Shown here: piece after piece, positions 37,705 to 48,500 of the stretch
How positions within the stretch are numbered: position 1 is the first letter of the stretch
How the letters are laid out: each line of letters starts with the position of its first letter
Source: a virus
DNA length: 61,371 bases
Direction: 5' to 3' (one strand)
Virus record (IMG/VR): IMGVR_UViG_3300037296_000114
Location: 1 to 61,371 of that record
The notes under the pieces: model-generated
Databases searched by the model: none
What the model was told of the DNA's origin: nothing
The model's input: only the letters and a program-made list of their open reading frames with translations
Made by a program: the position numbers and the translations under genes

Positions 37705-38532
37705 TTAGGAGACGGCGCGATCCGTCCATTCGCGGTCAATGACCTCGAAGCCTGGGCACAGCTTTGCAGCTACCTCACGATGGCCCATGAGGCGGCGCAG
37801 CTGCGTGCGCTGTGCAATGCTCTCGATGTGGTCCTTCGTGGCGGCCAGCGTCTGCGGGGTGAAATAGTCCTCCGCGCGCTTTGTGCTTGTGATGGTGCCG
37901 ACCTCAATCATCAGGTGATGATAGACGCCGCGATTGTAGCCCACGGCACCGGCGCCATACCGATCCTCGGGGCGCGCGTCGAACCGTTCACCGTCTGGCG
38001 TGCAGATCGAGTGATAGCCGGTATCAGACCAGCCGCGCCCGCCACGGCTCACAGGGTCGGTGTGCATCCGGTGAATGTCCGCGACAATTTCGGCGTTTGT
38101 CTTGTAGCGGTGCCAATCACCGGGCACGGCGGCGCAGTGGATCATGAATGCGTCGATCACCGTGCCAGCCCCGCCTTGGCGCATTACCTCCGCATGCCGA
38201 TCCGGCAGGAGCGCGGGCTTGGTCGGCGTCAAAACCTCTGTGGATGCTGACACGCTGGCAAATGGAAGGCCGTCTGCGTCCACAAGGGCGCGCAGAGCGG
38301 CATATGTGTCGCCGTCGAAGTTGTCTGTGACGCCGTGGGGCAAGTAGCCCAGCCCCTCAAGGCCGCGATTCAGAGTGTTGATCGCCCAGATCGAGGACTT
38401 TTGCGGCCCGTTCATGGAAAGATGATGCGCGGCGGCGCGTGTGCGCTTGCCCCACCAGCCGTCTACCGGCCCCGCGTCTACGCCAAGGGACTTCGATGCC
38501 AACTGAATAAGGCGGTATGAGGGATGCTGCAT
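37705..38532 (-). CDS. Endolysin: N-acetylmuramoyl-L-alanine amidase with peptidoglycan-binding N-terminus
   Basis: The 275-residue protein has an N-terminal peptidoglycan-binding segment (Y-R-L-I-Q-L-A-S-K-S-L-G-V, G-P-V-D-G-W-W-G) and a C-terminal amidase_2/PGRP-like domain: F-M-I-H-C-A-A, G-Y-H-S-I-C-T-P-D-G, G-Y-N-R-G-V-Y, and G-H-R-E-V-A-A-K-L-C-P-G. Histidines in M-I-H and G-H-R and the Cys of L-C-P are the expected zinc ligands. ATG 38532 has an AGGAG site 8 nt upstream. It cuts the peptide from the glycan to release virions. Confidence 0.85.
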   Translation of the reverse strand: MQHPSYRLIQLASKSLGVDAGPVDGWWGKRTRAAAHHLSMNGPQKSSIWAINTLNRGLEGLGYLPHGVTDNFDGDTYAALRALVDADGLPFASVSASTEVLTPTKPALLPDRHAEVMRQGGAGTVIDAFMIHCAAVPGDWHRYKTNAEIVADIHRMHTDPVSRGGRGWSDTGYHSICTPDGERFDARPEDRYGAGAVGYNRGVYHHLMIEVGTITSTKRAEDYFTPQTLAATKDHIESIAQRTQLRRLMGHREVAAKLCPGFEVIDREWTDRAVS

Positions 38533-38576
38533 TGGGAATACTCCTGCGCAATGTGACAATATGGCTTTCGGCCTGT

Positions 38577-38614
38577 CGCACATCTTGCGCGGGTATTCCT
38601 GACGCCTACCACAT
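38577..38614 (-). promoter_or_regulatory. Late-type regulatory element, copy 2 (lysis)
   Basis: The plus-strand sequence CGCACATCTTGCGCGGGTAT (38577-38596) is identical over 20 bases to 53766-53785. The adjacent block GACGCCTACCACAT (38601-38614) matches the capsid copy at 12305-12318. It lies 45 nt upstream of the endolysin start on the minus strand. Together with copies 1 and 3 it defines a candidate late promoter or activator element. Confidence 0.65.
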
Positions 38615-38776
38615 GTTGTGCTTTCGATAAAGGGGGCGATTTGTAGCGTAGAAAAACCCTAAAAGACACTTGTTTCTATTTGCAACATGTGGCAACTTCT
38701 GGCTGCTGCTGCGTGGCAACTCATATGTGTGAAGAAGAAGCATAGCCGGACTTAATCCACGCTAAGAATGGCCCCA

Positions 38777-38850
38777 GCTATCAGGGCAAAAGGCTGAACC
38801 GCAAAGCCTGACGGATAGCAGGCGGTGACAGGAGGCAGAGACCCCATACA
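38777..38850 (+). promoter_or_regulatory. Possible structured leader of the TerB gene
   Basis: The leader can fold: GCTATC (38777-38782) pairs with GATAGC (38814-38819), enclosing AGGCT...AGCCT (38791-38795 with 38804-38808), and GCCTG (38806-38810) can instead pair with CAGGC (38819-38823). These are mutually exclusive structures in the 5' leader of a lone plus-strand gene, as in attenuators or riboswitches. It resembles no riboswitch class I can name with confidence. Confidence 0.3.
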
Positions 38851-38891
38851 CAGGCCGCCAAAGGCCAAAAAAATTAGAGAAGGATTCTCCG

Positions 38892-39323
38892 ATGTTTAAA
38901 GGACTTAAAGAAAAGCTGTCAGGTAGCGCAAAGCGCATGTCAGGCCGCACTGATCTGCTTGAAGCTGTTTGCGCTGGTGCGGCCCTCGTAGCGGCAGCGG
39001 ATGGCGACATTGACGATGCCGAAGTGGAGGCGACAATCAAAGCCGTTACTGCAAACGAAACGCTGAATACAGCCTTTGCCGCCAACGCTATCAACGGCTG
39101 CATTGAACGCATGCTTGACCGCGCCAACGGTGGCCGCGTCGGCAAGCTGGGTCTCTACAAGGAGATTGAGGACGTTGCAGGCAACGCAGAAGAGGGTGAA
39201 ATCGTCCTTTTGACTGCGATGGATATTGCCGATGCTGACGGCAGCGTCGATCCATCTGAAAAGGCTGTGCTTGAGAAAATCGCCTCCAAGCTGGGCCTCA
39301 AGTTGAGCAATTACGATGCTTGA
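38892..39323 (+). CDS. TerB-like tellurite-resistance family protein (moron)
   Basis: The 143-residue protein starts M-F-K-G-L-K-E-K-L and has two helical repeats typical of TerB: C-A-G-A-A-L-V-A-A-A-D-G-D-I-D-D-A-E, and A-M-D-I-A-D-A-D-G-S-V-D-P-S-E-K (metal-binding D-G-D-I-D-D and D-G-S-V-D). TerB proteins are linked to tellurite/phage resistance and membrane-associated stress; the mechanism is not known. ATG 38892 has an AAGGA site 8 nt upstream. The gene is on the plus strand among minus-strand late genes, with its own leader and terminator. Confidence 0.8.
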   Translation: MFKGLKEKLSGSAKRMSGRTDLLEAVCAGAALVAAADGDIDDAEVEATIKAVTANETLNTAFAANAINGCIERMLDRANGGRVGKLGLYKEIEDVAGNAEEGEIVLLTAMDIADADGSVDPSEKAVLEKIASKLGLKLSNYDA

Positions 39324-39486
39324 TAAACTGCGCCAGCATGTTTTGGCGTGGACTACAAGCGCGGCCCTGACGCTCACAGGATTCCAAATATTCGCCCCCG
39401 CTATGGTTGATTGGATTCTGGACTTTGCCGTGGTCGGTTTGGTGTTCGTCGCTGCGAAGTTGGCAGGGACCGCGCCTAAATCGTAA
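39316..39486 (+). CDS. Small membrane protein linked to TerB
   Basis: The 56-residue protein starts at ATG 39316 inside the end of the TerB gene (8-nt overlap). It has hydrophobic segments A-L-T-L-T-G-F-Q-I-F-A and I-L-D-F-A-V-V-G-L-V-F-V-A-A. It may anchor TerB to the membrane or act with it. A terminator follows. Confidence 0.6.
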   Translation: MLDKLRQHVLAWTTSAALTLTGFQIFAPAMVDWILDFAVVGLVFVAAKLAGTAPKS

Positions 39487-39513
39487 GGCAAAGCCAAGAA
39501 CCAAAATTCAGAA

Positions 39514-39545
39514 GCCCGCGCAGCTTGATAGCCGCGCGGGCTTTT
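39514..39545 (+). terminator. Terminator after the TerB moron
   Basis: An 8-bp GC stem pairs GCCCGCGC (39514-39521) with GCGCGGGC (39534-39541), 12-nt loop, followed by TTTT (39542-39545). It lies between the moron and the converging end of the giant gene (stop at 39550). Confidence 0.8.
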
Positions 39546-39549
39546 CCCA

Positions 39550-42500
39550 TTATTTTCCTGACAGCAGCGGCGCCGCGTCGTCCCTGATCCGGTCGTTCAG
39601 TTTCGGATTAAGCTGGATGCCAAACTCGTTGCGCACGCTGGCCCGCTCCCTGCCCCCGATTGACTGTTTTAGGCTCTTGCTTGTGATCGGGTACTCGGGA
39701 ACGCGCTCATTGAAGTCTTTGACCTTTCCAACAACGCTCTCTGGCAGGCCGCGCCCCTTCATGACGGATTTTGCGGCTTCCTTCATAATCCCGCTGCGCT
39801 CCTTCATGATCCGCTTCTCTTCGTTCTTCATACGCGTGTTTGCGTCGTACCGCTCGGACAGGCGCGCAGGCGTGAAGCCGATTGCCTGACCGATGATTTC
39901 GCCCGTTCCAAACGTGTCGATGATGGGATCTCCGTTGTAGGTCTCTGCTCCGTCCACGGCATACCGGCCAGCGCGCATAGGGTCTCGGATGAATTTCGGG
40001 ACCATAGTTTCAACGCCGCGATACGCCTTGCTGGCGTCGCCCTCGCCCACACCCTCGGCCAGCGTGTCCGCGCCCTTGAGGATGCGCACCGCCATGCCCG
40101 GCACCGCGCCCAGAAGCTGCATGATCCAGTAGGTGTATTCGTCCTCGCCCTCCAACTCGCGGTCGGAACTGCGGAACCATAGATCAGGCATACCGATGCG
40201 CGACCGCAGGTCGATCCCAAGAGCCTGACCGGGCACGCCGTTCAGCATGGCGCCGACAACGGGGCGAGGAAGGTAGGCGGACAGCGCCTTTTCCATCTCC
40301 TTTTCGGCCTCGTCGCCGCCTCCAGCAAAGAACATTCCGGCGAACATCATCAGCAGCGAGTAGCCCCATGTGCCCTTGATGCCAGCGTTCAACATCATCT
40401 GCGCGGTGATCCCGACAAGCTGGCGCCGCGCCTCGTCTTTTACCGCCTGATTTTCGGCATTAATTGCTTGGTGAGTGTCCCTGAAAAGACGCCACAGCAT
40501 GTTGATCTGGAAATTTTTGAAGACTAGAGCCACCCTTGCCGTGTCGTTCTGCATAAGTCTCGGGCGCGACGTGTTCTGATAATCGAAGTGGGTTTTCCAC
40601 GTCAGGTCCGATGCAGCTTTCACCGCTGCATCCTGATCCATGCCCTTCTCCTTGGCCATGCGGTACGCTGCGAGGAATGTTATCTCGCGGTTGGCGCGCT
40701 CCGCATGGTGGAACATGTAGGATATGACGCCCATTACCTTTGTGCGGATGGCGCTATACTCAACACCGCTATCACCGATACCGGCCAGATCATGCGACTG
40801 CGACCTGTCGATCGCTCCAATATCGTATGCCGTATTCATCGCCGCCTTTTCGTTGGCCGTGATATGCTTGCTCTCCGTCAGGTGTAGCTTGTCCGCCCGC
40901 GTGAAGTCTGCCGCAGCTTTCGTCAGCGCCGCTGCGGCCTTCGCCTGTCCACCCTTCCCGTGGAACGCCCCAAGGACAGGGATGCCGACAACAACGGTCT
41001 GCGTCATGTTCACCAGCGCCGCAGCCGGTGTCATGCCCAGATAGTAGACAAAGGCCGCGCTGGTGGCCGCTTGAGACCATGCCGCCCCCTTCGGGTTCAT
41101 CGTGTATTCGTGGCGTTTGTTGATTTCATCCACGACAAGCCCAGACCGCACAGGGTCGCTGTCTCTCGCAGCTTCCGCCTTCGCCACGGTCAGCGCCTCT
41201 TCCATATCCAGCGAATAGGTAAGCCGCGCCAACTGGTGCGCGCTATGGAACATGTGATTGCCGTATGCGCGGAAAGCGTCGCCGGAAAAGCCTGGGGTGC
41301 CCTTGCGGTGGATCTTGGTCTTGCGCATGGACATGTCTGGGAGGGTCATAAGCCACCGCTGCCAGATCGCGTCCATGATGGCGCTGTCTGCGTCGATGCC
41401 GTCCAGCAGGCCGGTAATGTCCGCGACAAACGCAGGGTCCACGGCGTCCCTCATGGTCTTGGTGGTCAACACGCCGGTCTCTACGTCGTACCCCTGCGCG
41501 CGAAGTTCCTCTGCCGCCTGTCGCTGCTTTCTGGCGCTCTCGAACAGGCTGAAACTGACAACCTTCTTGTTCTTGTCGCGCACTGTGACTTGGAATTGAC
41601 CAAAGCGAGACAGTGGAAAGTACGGCCCTTGTAGTTTGTTGCTCTCGAACCGCTGGCGCAACTGGCGCAGGCGGGCGAGATTGCCCCAACCGCCCTTCTT
41701 TACGACGGTCGCAAGTTCTGCGTCCGCGTCCGCGATTGCATCATCGCGCACCTTGCCGGTCAGCCCCTCATCGTCAATCTCCTGCATGCGCTCGGCGTGC
41801 GCGCGCTCGGCCCGCCGCTTGGTGACCTCCATCGCCTTCGCGGCATTGGCTACAATCGCCTCCTGAAAGTCCCTGTCGATCTTGTCGTACCCGTCGCGCA
41901 CATCTCGATACATGTCGCGGTATGCCTTGGGCAGCGCGTCAAAACGCTCTTTCAGGTCGTCATAATCCCGCTGCCGCTTGGCCTCCTTCCGCAGCCGGTA
42001 GTTGGCCGCCTTGTAGCCGTATGTGCTGGGGTCGCCGTTGCGCACGGTCGCCTCGTCAGTGGTGAGGGTGATAGGGTTGTGCGGAAGTGTCGGGTCGATC
42101 CCCGCAATGGTGCTGTCGTGCATAATATCCATGAGGGCAGTATTCGACTTGCCGTCTGCCCCGATCAGCTTCCGCCAGCGCTGCGCCAGCTTGTCTGTGT
42201 CTGCGTGCTTTTCGTTGCGCAGGGTATCCATCTTCTGTTTCAGCGCTAGGTATGTCTGTGCGGCCGGAATTTTCCGGCCCATTTCAGCAATGAGGGGGCG
42301 GCCCGGGACAAGCGCCAGCAGGTTCATCCCCGACTTGCCCGCCATTGCTTGCGTCAGCACATCGCTCACAAACTGCTTGGACGTGGCCGCAGCCTTTTTG
42401 GCTGCTGCTTTGCTCGGTGCGCGGCTCTCGCTCACTCCGCCGCCCGGTCCCGTCGGGTTTGGATCACCGCGACCAGCCACGCCCCCATCAGCGATGGCCT

Positions 42501-45500
42501 GCATGACAGACGCTTGGCTGTTGAAGCCATTGCCGCGCAGCACGTTCGCCAGCGCCTCAAAGAATGACTTGATCTTAGAAATGGGGCCCGCCTCTGTGTC
42601 GCCCCCTGCCTCGCGCCACATGCGGTATTGCTCCGCGATGTTTTCCTCCATCAACTGTGCGCTGTTCAGATCAGGATACAGGCCAGCCACACGGTCCATT
42701 GTGGCTTTGTCAGCCCGCGCAGCACGCACCAGCGACTTCCATTCTGCGGCGGTAAACAGGCCGTAGGGCTTGCCCCATAGTTCAGCGTCGCGCAGCGCGT
42801 GGATGATTTCGTGACGCAGCGTACCAACGGCCCCATTGGCGGAACGCGCCGACACCTGAATAGCGCCACGGCCTTTGGCGTATGCGCCCTGCACCTCGCG
42901 GCCCTCCGCCAAGTTCATCACCGTGCGCAGAACCTTGGCCGGAACCTTCCCCCGCAAGCCGGTTGCTGCAATCTCCGCGTCAACGTCCGCCTGTATCGAG
43001 CGCAGTTCGTTGTTCGTCAGCGCCGGGGGCGGCGTGTCTGGGTCAACCATGCCCCAGCCTGCCGGTGCGCGCGATTCCTGCGTTCCAAAGTCTGGCAGTG
43101 TCTCGCCCGTGATCGTACGCGCCTCGTCCTTATGAGTGCGCGCTGTCAGAACCGTGCCCAGCGTCTCCTGATAGACCTTCAAGACCGCTTTCAGGTTCTC
43201 GGCATTGAGCCGCTTGTTGTATGGGCCAGACCGCGCGGAGAAGTCGCCCGCTATTTCGCGCACACGAGGGCTTAGAATGTATGGCTTCCCACCCTTCTTC
43301 TCAACGGTCATGAGGTAGTCGCCGCTGTAGGCGCGCTGCACCTTCAACACACCATCTTCTGACGTGAGAAGCGCGGGCGCGTCCCGATGTCCCGCCGTGT
43401 CAACAAATTGCATTGCCTGATCGAGGTCGCGGAATGTCACGTCCTGATCTTGCAGAGCCTTCTCCGCGTCGAAGTCCTTGGGCATAAGGATGCCCTGCCC
43501 CGTCGTGCCGTCGTCCTTGGTGTAGATCACGATTTGACCGCGCCCAAACTTCTCAAAGCCACCGATGATGTTGCCGGTGACAATCTGGCGCTTCTCGCGG
43601 GTTTCAGCCAAGCCGTTCGTAAACGCCCGAGTGACTGTTGCCTCATTGGCGTTCATCACGTCGTACTGTGATTCCTGCCCTGCAAAGCGAAGCAGCGGGA
43701 CGTTCAGTGTGCGCGCGGGGCTGGCAAGCGCAATGCTTACCTTGGCGCGGCCTAGAGCGGTCGGGTTGCCCTTCATCTTTGAAAGATCGACCCCCAGCGC
43801 GATACCATAGACGCTATCTACAGTGCTGCCCTTTTCCAGCACGTTGACCATCACAGGCTTGCCCACCTTGAATTTGTGCAGGAGGTCTTTTGTATCGGAC
43901 ACAGCCTTATCAAAGCCTGCAATTCGCTTATCTAGGCGGTTGATAGCGTCTGCCGCTTTGTCTTTCTGCTTGTCCGTTTTCGCCTCGGCCAGCCGCTTTT
44001 CAAGCGTCGGTCGCATGGCCTCCATCTTGTCTTTTTCAAGAACGGTCATTTCATTTATGGCGTCGATCTGACTTGCCATATGGTCGGCAGGGGTTTGACC
44101 GCCAAGCGCCTTGGACACCGAATCCGCCACCTGCTCCAGCGTCATAGGCTTGCCGATAACCTTCACGTCAACATCTTCAAGCACAGTGTCTCCGCCAAAG
44201 GCGCTGGACAGCTCTGTGCCCTCCGATACGATGGTGCGGCTTTCTGTGCGGGCGTCCAGTTCAACAACCTTTGCCTCAAGGCCGTTTTGCCCCATGCTAT
44301 CCAGTTCCTGAATATAGGACGTGTATAGGGTCTCAATGTCGTCAAAAATTTCAGCAACCTGTTTCGGGTCGAGGATCGCCAGCTTGCCTGTGAATTTGGC
44401 GGCAATGCCATCTGCTGTGCTTTTGTTCTTGGGGATAGCAACGCCGGTCAGCGCCGCCAGTTCTGGGTTTTCACGCAGGTAATCCAGTACGATTTCATCG
44501 CCATACTTGTTCATGAAGTCGGTCACGTTATCGAGGCTTACCGCCGACTTCTTGCTGGCCGTCGTGTTGGCGTTGAGTGATGCCATTTTCTTCATCAGCA
44601 CAGCAGCCGGCCGTTTTTCTACGGCGAGGTCGGAGACGGCAATCGTGTACTTTGGCAACTCGATCTGGCCCGTCCGGTTGACCCGGCCCAGCATCTGCAT
44701 GAAGGTGTCGATGTTGGGGTCGGGTTGCAGGATGAACATGTGGCGCACCTTGCCGTCGTTCTTTGCCGTCGCGTGCAGCGAGAAGCCGGTGGCGCCAGAC
44801 CGGTTGATAATAAGCGCGTCCATTTGGCCGGAATTAAACTGGTTCATCTGACGCTTGTTCGATGCCGCGCTGCTGTCACGGGACGCATACTTGCCGTCTT
44901 TGATGATCTTGCCGCGTCCGGTGACCTCGCCCACGTTCATGCCTGCTGCTGACAGGCGGTCACGGATATAGTCGATTGGCGAAGCTGGCATGCCTTGGAA
45001 GTCTACGCTGTCGATGTAGGCTTCAACGCGCTTCAACTCTTCCAGTGCAAATTCTCCACCGTGGATAGACACGTCCATATCCGTCATGTTGACATGCTCT
45101 TTGGTGTTTTCGTCAATCTTCACCGTGATCCGGCGCAGGCGCTGGACGTAGCGGCGCAGAATCTCGTTGAATGGAATATCGAAGTCGTCACCGATAGCGA
45201 TACCCTCATCTGACGCATAATCCTCCATGATCGCCGCGTTGGTGTTTGACAGGGCAATGATAGGCTTTTCGCCTCGCTTGTGGGCTTCAATCGCCTTATC
45301 GACTACTGCCTCGGCCTTGATCGCCAGCAGAACCTGATTGACGGCGTTGTGCATGATCGAAGAGAAGTTTGTGCTGGATGCCCCGGCGTCTCCGACTGCA
45401 TTGTCCGAGGCCACACCTTCGCCTTCGTCCTTGTAGGTTTCAGCAAAGGATTCGCGCGCATCTGTCATGAAGTTCTGATCGAGGGTGAAAATCTCACGCA

Positions 45501-48500
45501 GAGACTTTGCGCTATCCGCAGCAAGCAGTGGGTCAGTTTCCATCTGCTCAAGGTTCATGCTGATCCCCTCATATGTCCGTTCGCGGCGCAGATACTGGCC
45601 GTCTTGGGTCAATGAGGACGACATGATCTGTTGCAACGGGACACCGCCCTGCGTGATAATGTCTTCCAGCTTGGAAATATCAGGCGCAGCCAACTGAATG
45701 TTGGTTTTGAAGTACAGCGACATGACGGCTGGGTTCTTTGCAAAGGTCGCAGAAGAGAAGAAAACTCCATTCTCCGAGTCCGCCAGCAATCCACGGATGA
45801 ACACAGAGCGCGGCTCCGGCCCCTCTGGGTCAGTGCGCCCAGCCGCCGTGCCGCCTGCTTCGTGGCTTTCGTCCAAGATGAACATGGCATTTGGCGCAAT
45901 GGCTTTGATCGCGTCCATGCGCTCCGTAACCTTGCCTTTCTGGGTGTTCATCTGGTCGTAGGTCGTGAAGATTACCTTCTTGCCCTTCGGCAATTTGCTG
46001 GTCTTCCTCAATGCTGTGATCGCATTGCCTTGCGCGGCCTTTGTCAGCGACATGAGTTTGTCCGCTGGGTTGTCCTCGGAAAGAGGAATTGCCTTACTGC
46101 CGCGCAAATCGTTGGTCGGGAAGGCGTACTTATCCGCGTCCTTCTCGCCAATGTCGCGCAGATCGCGAACCATATCACCAAACAGACCGGGCTTAACCGT
46201 GACGAAAACAGGCAACTTACCCGAACGGATGGCGTAACGGATCATAGCTGCGTTAATCCGGCCCTTCCCTACGCCGGTCTGGTCCCCGATGATGAAGCCC
46301 TTGCCATTTTCGATGTTGTCAATAGCAAGGGCCGCCGCGTCGACCTGCTCGGCGCTGAACGCGCCCTGTGTGCCTTCGGTGCCTTTTGTCGTGGGTTGAT
46401 TGAGCGCGCTATGGAAAGCCTGCATTGCAACCTTGCCCTCTTCCCCAACCCAAGACCAGACGGTATCGCCGTCCGTAATGTCAAAGTCCTCGCCAAACAT
46501 ATCATCAACGCGACCGCTGCTGATATAATTGTAGATAGAGTTAGATATGGAAGCATCGAAATCGAACGCCTGTGTGGTCCTCTCATCCCAAAGCGCGATG
46601 TAATCGCCAGTCATATCATCCCAAAGTCGAATTTGGATTGAGTTGTTCGATGATGATTTACTTACATTACGAACAGCCCTCGCGTGTATCTCAACGCTGT
46701 AACCCTCTGGAGTTTGGACGCCCCCATACGAAGCCCAGCCGCTCTCCCCCTCTGGCGCGCTCCATTCATCCATAGCGTTCCCAAAGTGAAGTATTCCGTC
46801 AGTTCCTTGCGTGCCTTCGGTGCCAAGCATTTCATCAATGGTATAGCCCAGCTTGTCAGCAACGAAGCTGTCAATATCGCCAACGCGCGCCTCAAGTTCA
46901 TCAAGCGCGCGGCTGGCTGCCTCCTGCATGTTTTTTGGGACAAGGGTGCCTACGGCAAACTTCGCACCGGAGCGCGGCGCATACTGCACCTGAAAGTCTG
47001 TTTCAGCCTCTTGGTTGTCGCGCTCTACCGGCTTCCGTTTTACGGGTAGAGGTTTGCCAGAAATGTCTCCAGCGTTTCCACTTGGAGCGCCTGCATTGCT
47101 TCCTTGCTGTCCTGCATTGCTTCCGGCTGGATCGGCCACGTCTGGACGCGCCCCGCCGTCTTGTTGTGCAGTGTCTCGCTCTCCATCGCCAGAAGGTGCC
47201 CCAGATTGCGCGGGTCGTCCGCTGGTGTCAGGCTGTCGTTCTCCCACATCGGCGCTGCTGCCATCGCCACGGGGTCCAGATTGTCCGCCTGCGCTTGGGT
47301 TGCCAGTCGGTCGATCTTGTCCGCCAGCAGGCCGCGATACGCCACCAGCGTCAGGGGCTTGACCGGTTTGCGCATCCGTATCGCCCCCAGATAGTTCTCG
47401 CTGCCCTCTGGGGTCCAAGTTATCCGTGCGTCCATCGAGCCTGCTCCTGAAATCTAGCCAGTTGGTATAAACCGTTGGTGCTTCCTTCATAGGATACACC
47501 TTTTCGGACGGTTTGCGACCATCAATCACGATCACGTCAACCGGCCAGCCTGCACCTTGCCGCTCGTACAGGCGCCCGTCAACGGTGAAGTGTTCCGTCA
47601 CATTGTAGGTATCGTACAGTTTCTTGTAGAATTTGCGCGATTGAGCGCCACGATACTTCGCCTTGCGTGCATCCGCGTCGCCTTGGTGTCCGCCAACGAT
47701 AAGGACCGCCTTGCCGTCTGGCTTCATTGCATCCAGCGCGCGGAAGGAAATAGCGTGGTCAATCTCCGTCGTGGTGCCATCCTGCCCAGAAATGGGGAAT
47801 TTGACTGTTTTTCCGTCCTGCATCTTCACCTTTCCGAATGGCGGGTTGGCGATAACCACGTCCCTCGCCCCCGGCTGATCTACGGTCATGGCGTCGGCGT
47901 TGGTGATCGTCGCCCCCGGCAGTGCATTGCGCAACTGCCCGTAGCGGTCTGCGTTCAACTCATTGGCCGTGACGTTGGTGTCACTCGCAGAGATTGCCAG
48001 CATGCCATTGCCCGCGCTCGGCTCGTAGATCGTCGTGTTCTGGTCGATCCCGACAAGGTGCGAGGCGAGGAAGGCCAGCGGCGCGGGCGTCGAGTACGCT
48101 TGCTGCTCAATGCTGGTGCTGGTGCGCTGCGCCAGCTTCGGTTGTGAGGCGTAGAGCGCAACAAGATAACCGTATTTCTCCTTTGGGCTGCCATCCTGCG
48201 CCGCAATCGCGCGGGCACGCTCAACGATAGCGGCCTCGATCGCTTCCTCCACCATCTTGAGGTCAGGCTCGGTCAGCGTGCGGCCAAGAACCTCGGCGGC
48301 CTCTTTGCGCGCCTGCACGATTGTCGTGTACGATTTTCCGTCCTTGAACGCGGCATAGAAATGCCTGGTGATCTTCGTGCGCTCCGCCTGCCCGCCAGCC
48401 TTGAGCGCGGGGGTCGGTTCTGTTGTCGGTGTGGGTTCTGGCGTCGTCTCTGGCTTTACCTCTGCCGCGCGCAGATCCCGAACCGCCTGCAAAACCTCTT

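Noticed and set aside
38682-38696. Additional repressor operator near the endolysin
   Set aside because: The two GCAAC half-sites are in direct, not inverted, orientation, so it does not fit the palindrome.
38777-38850. Cyclic-di-GMP-I (GEMM) riboswitch
   Set aside because: GCAAAGCC and GATAGC resemble parts of the GEMM core, but the P2 stem, GNRA loop and receptor are not present, so it is listed only as a possible structured leader.
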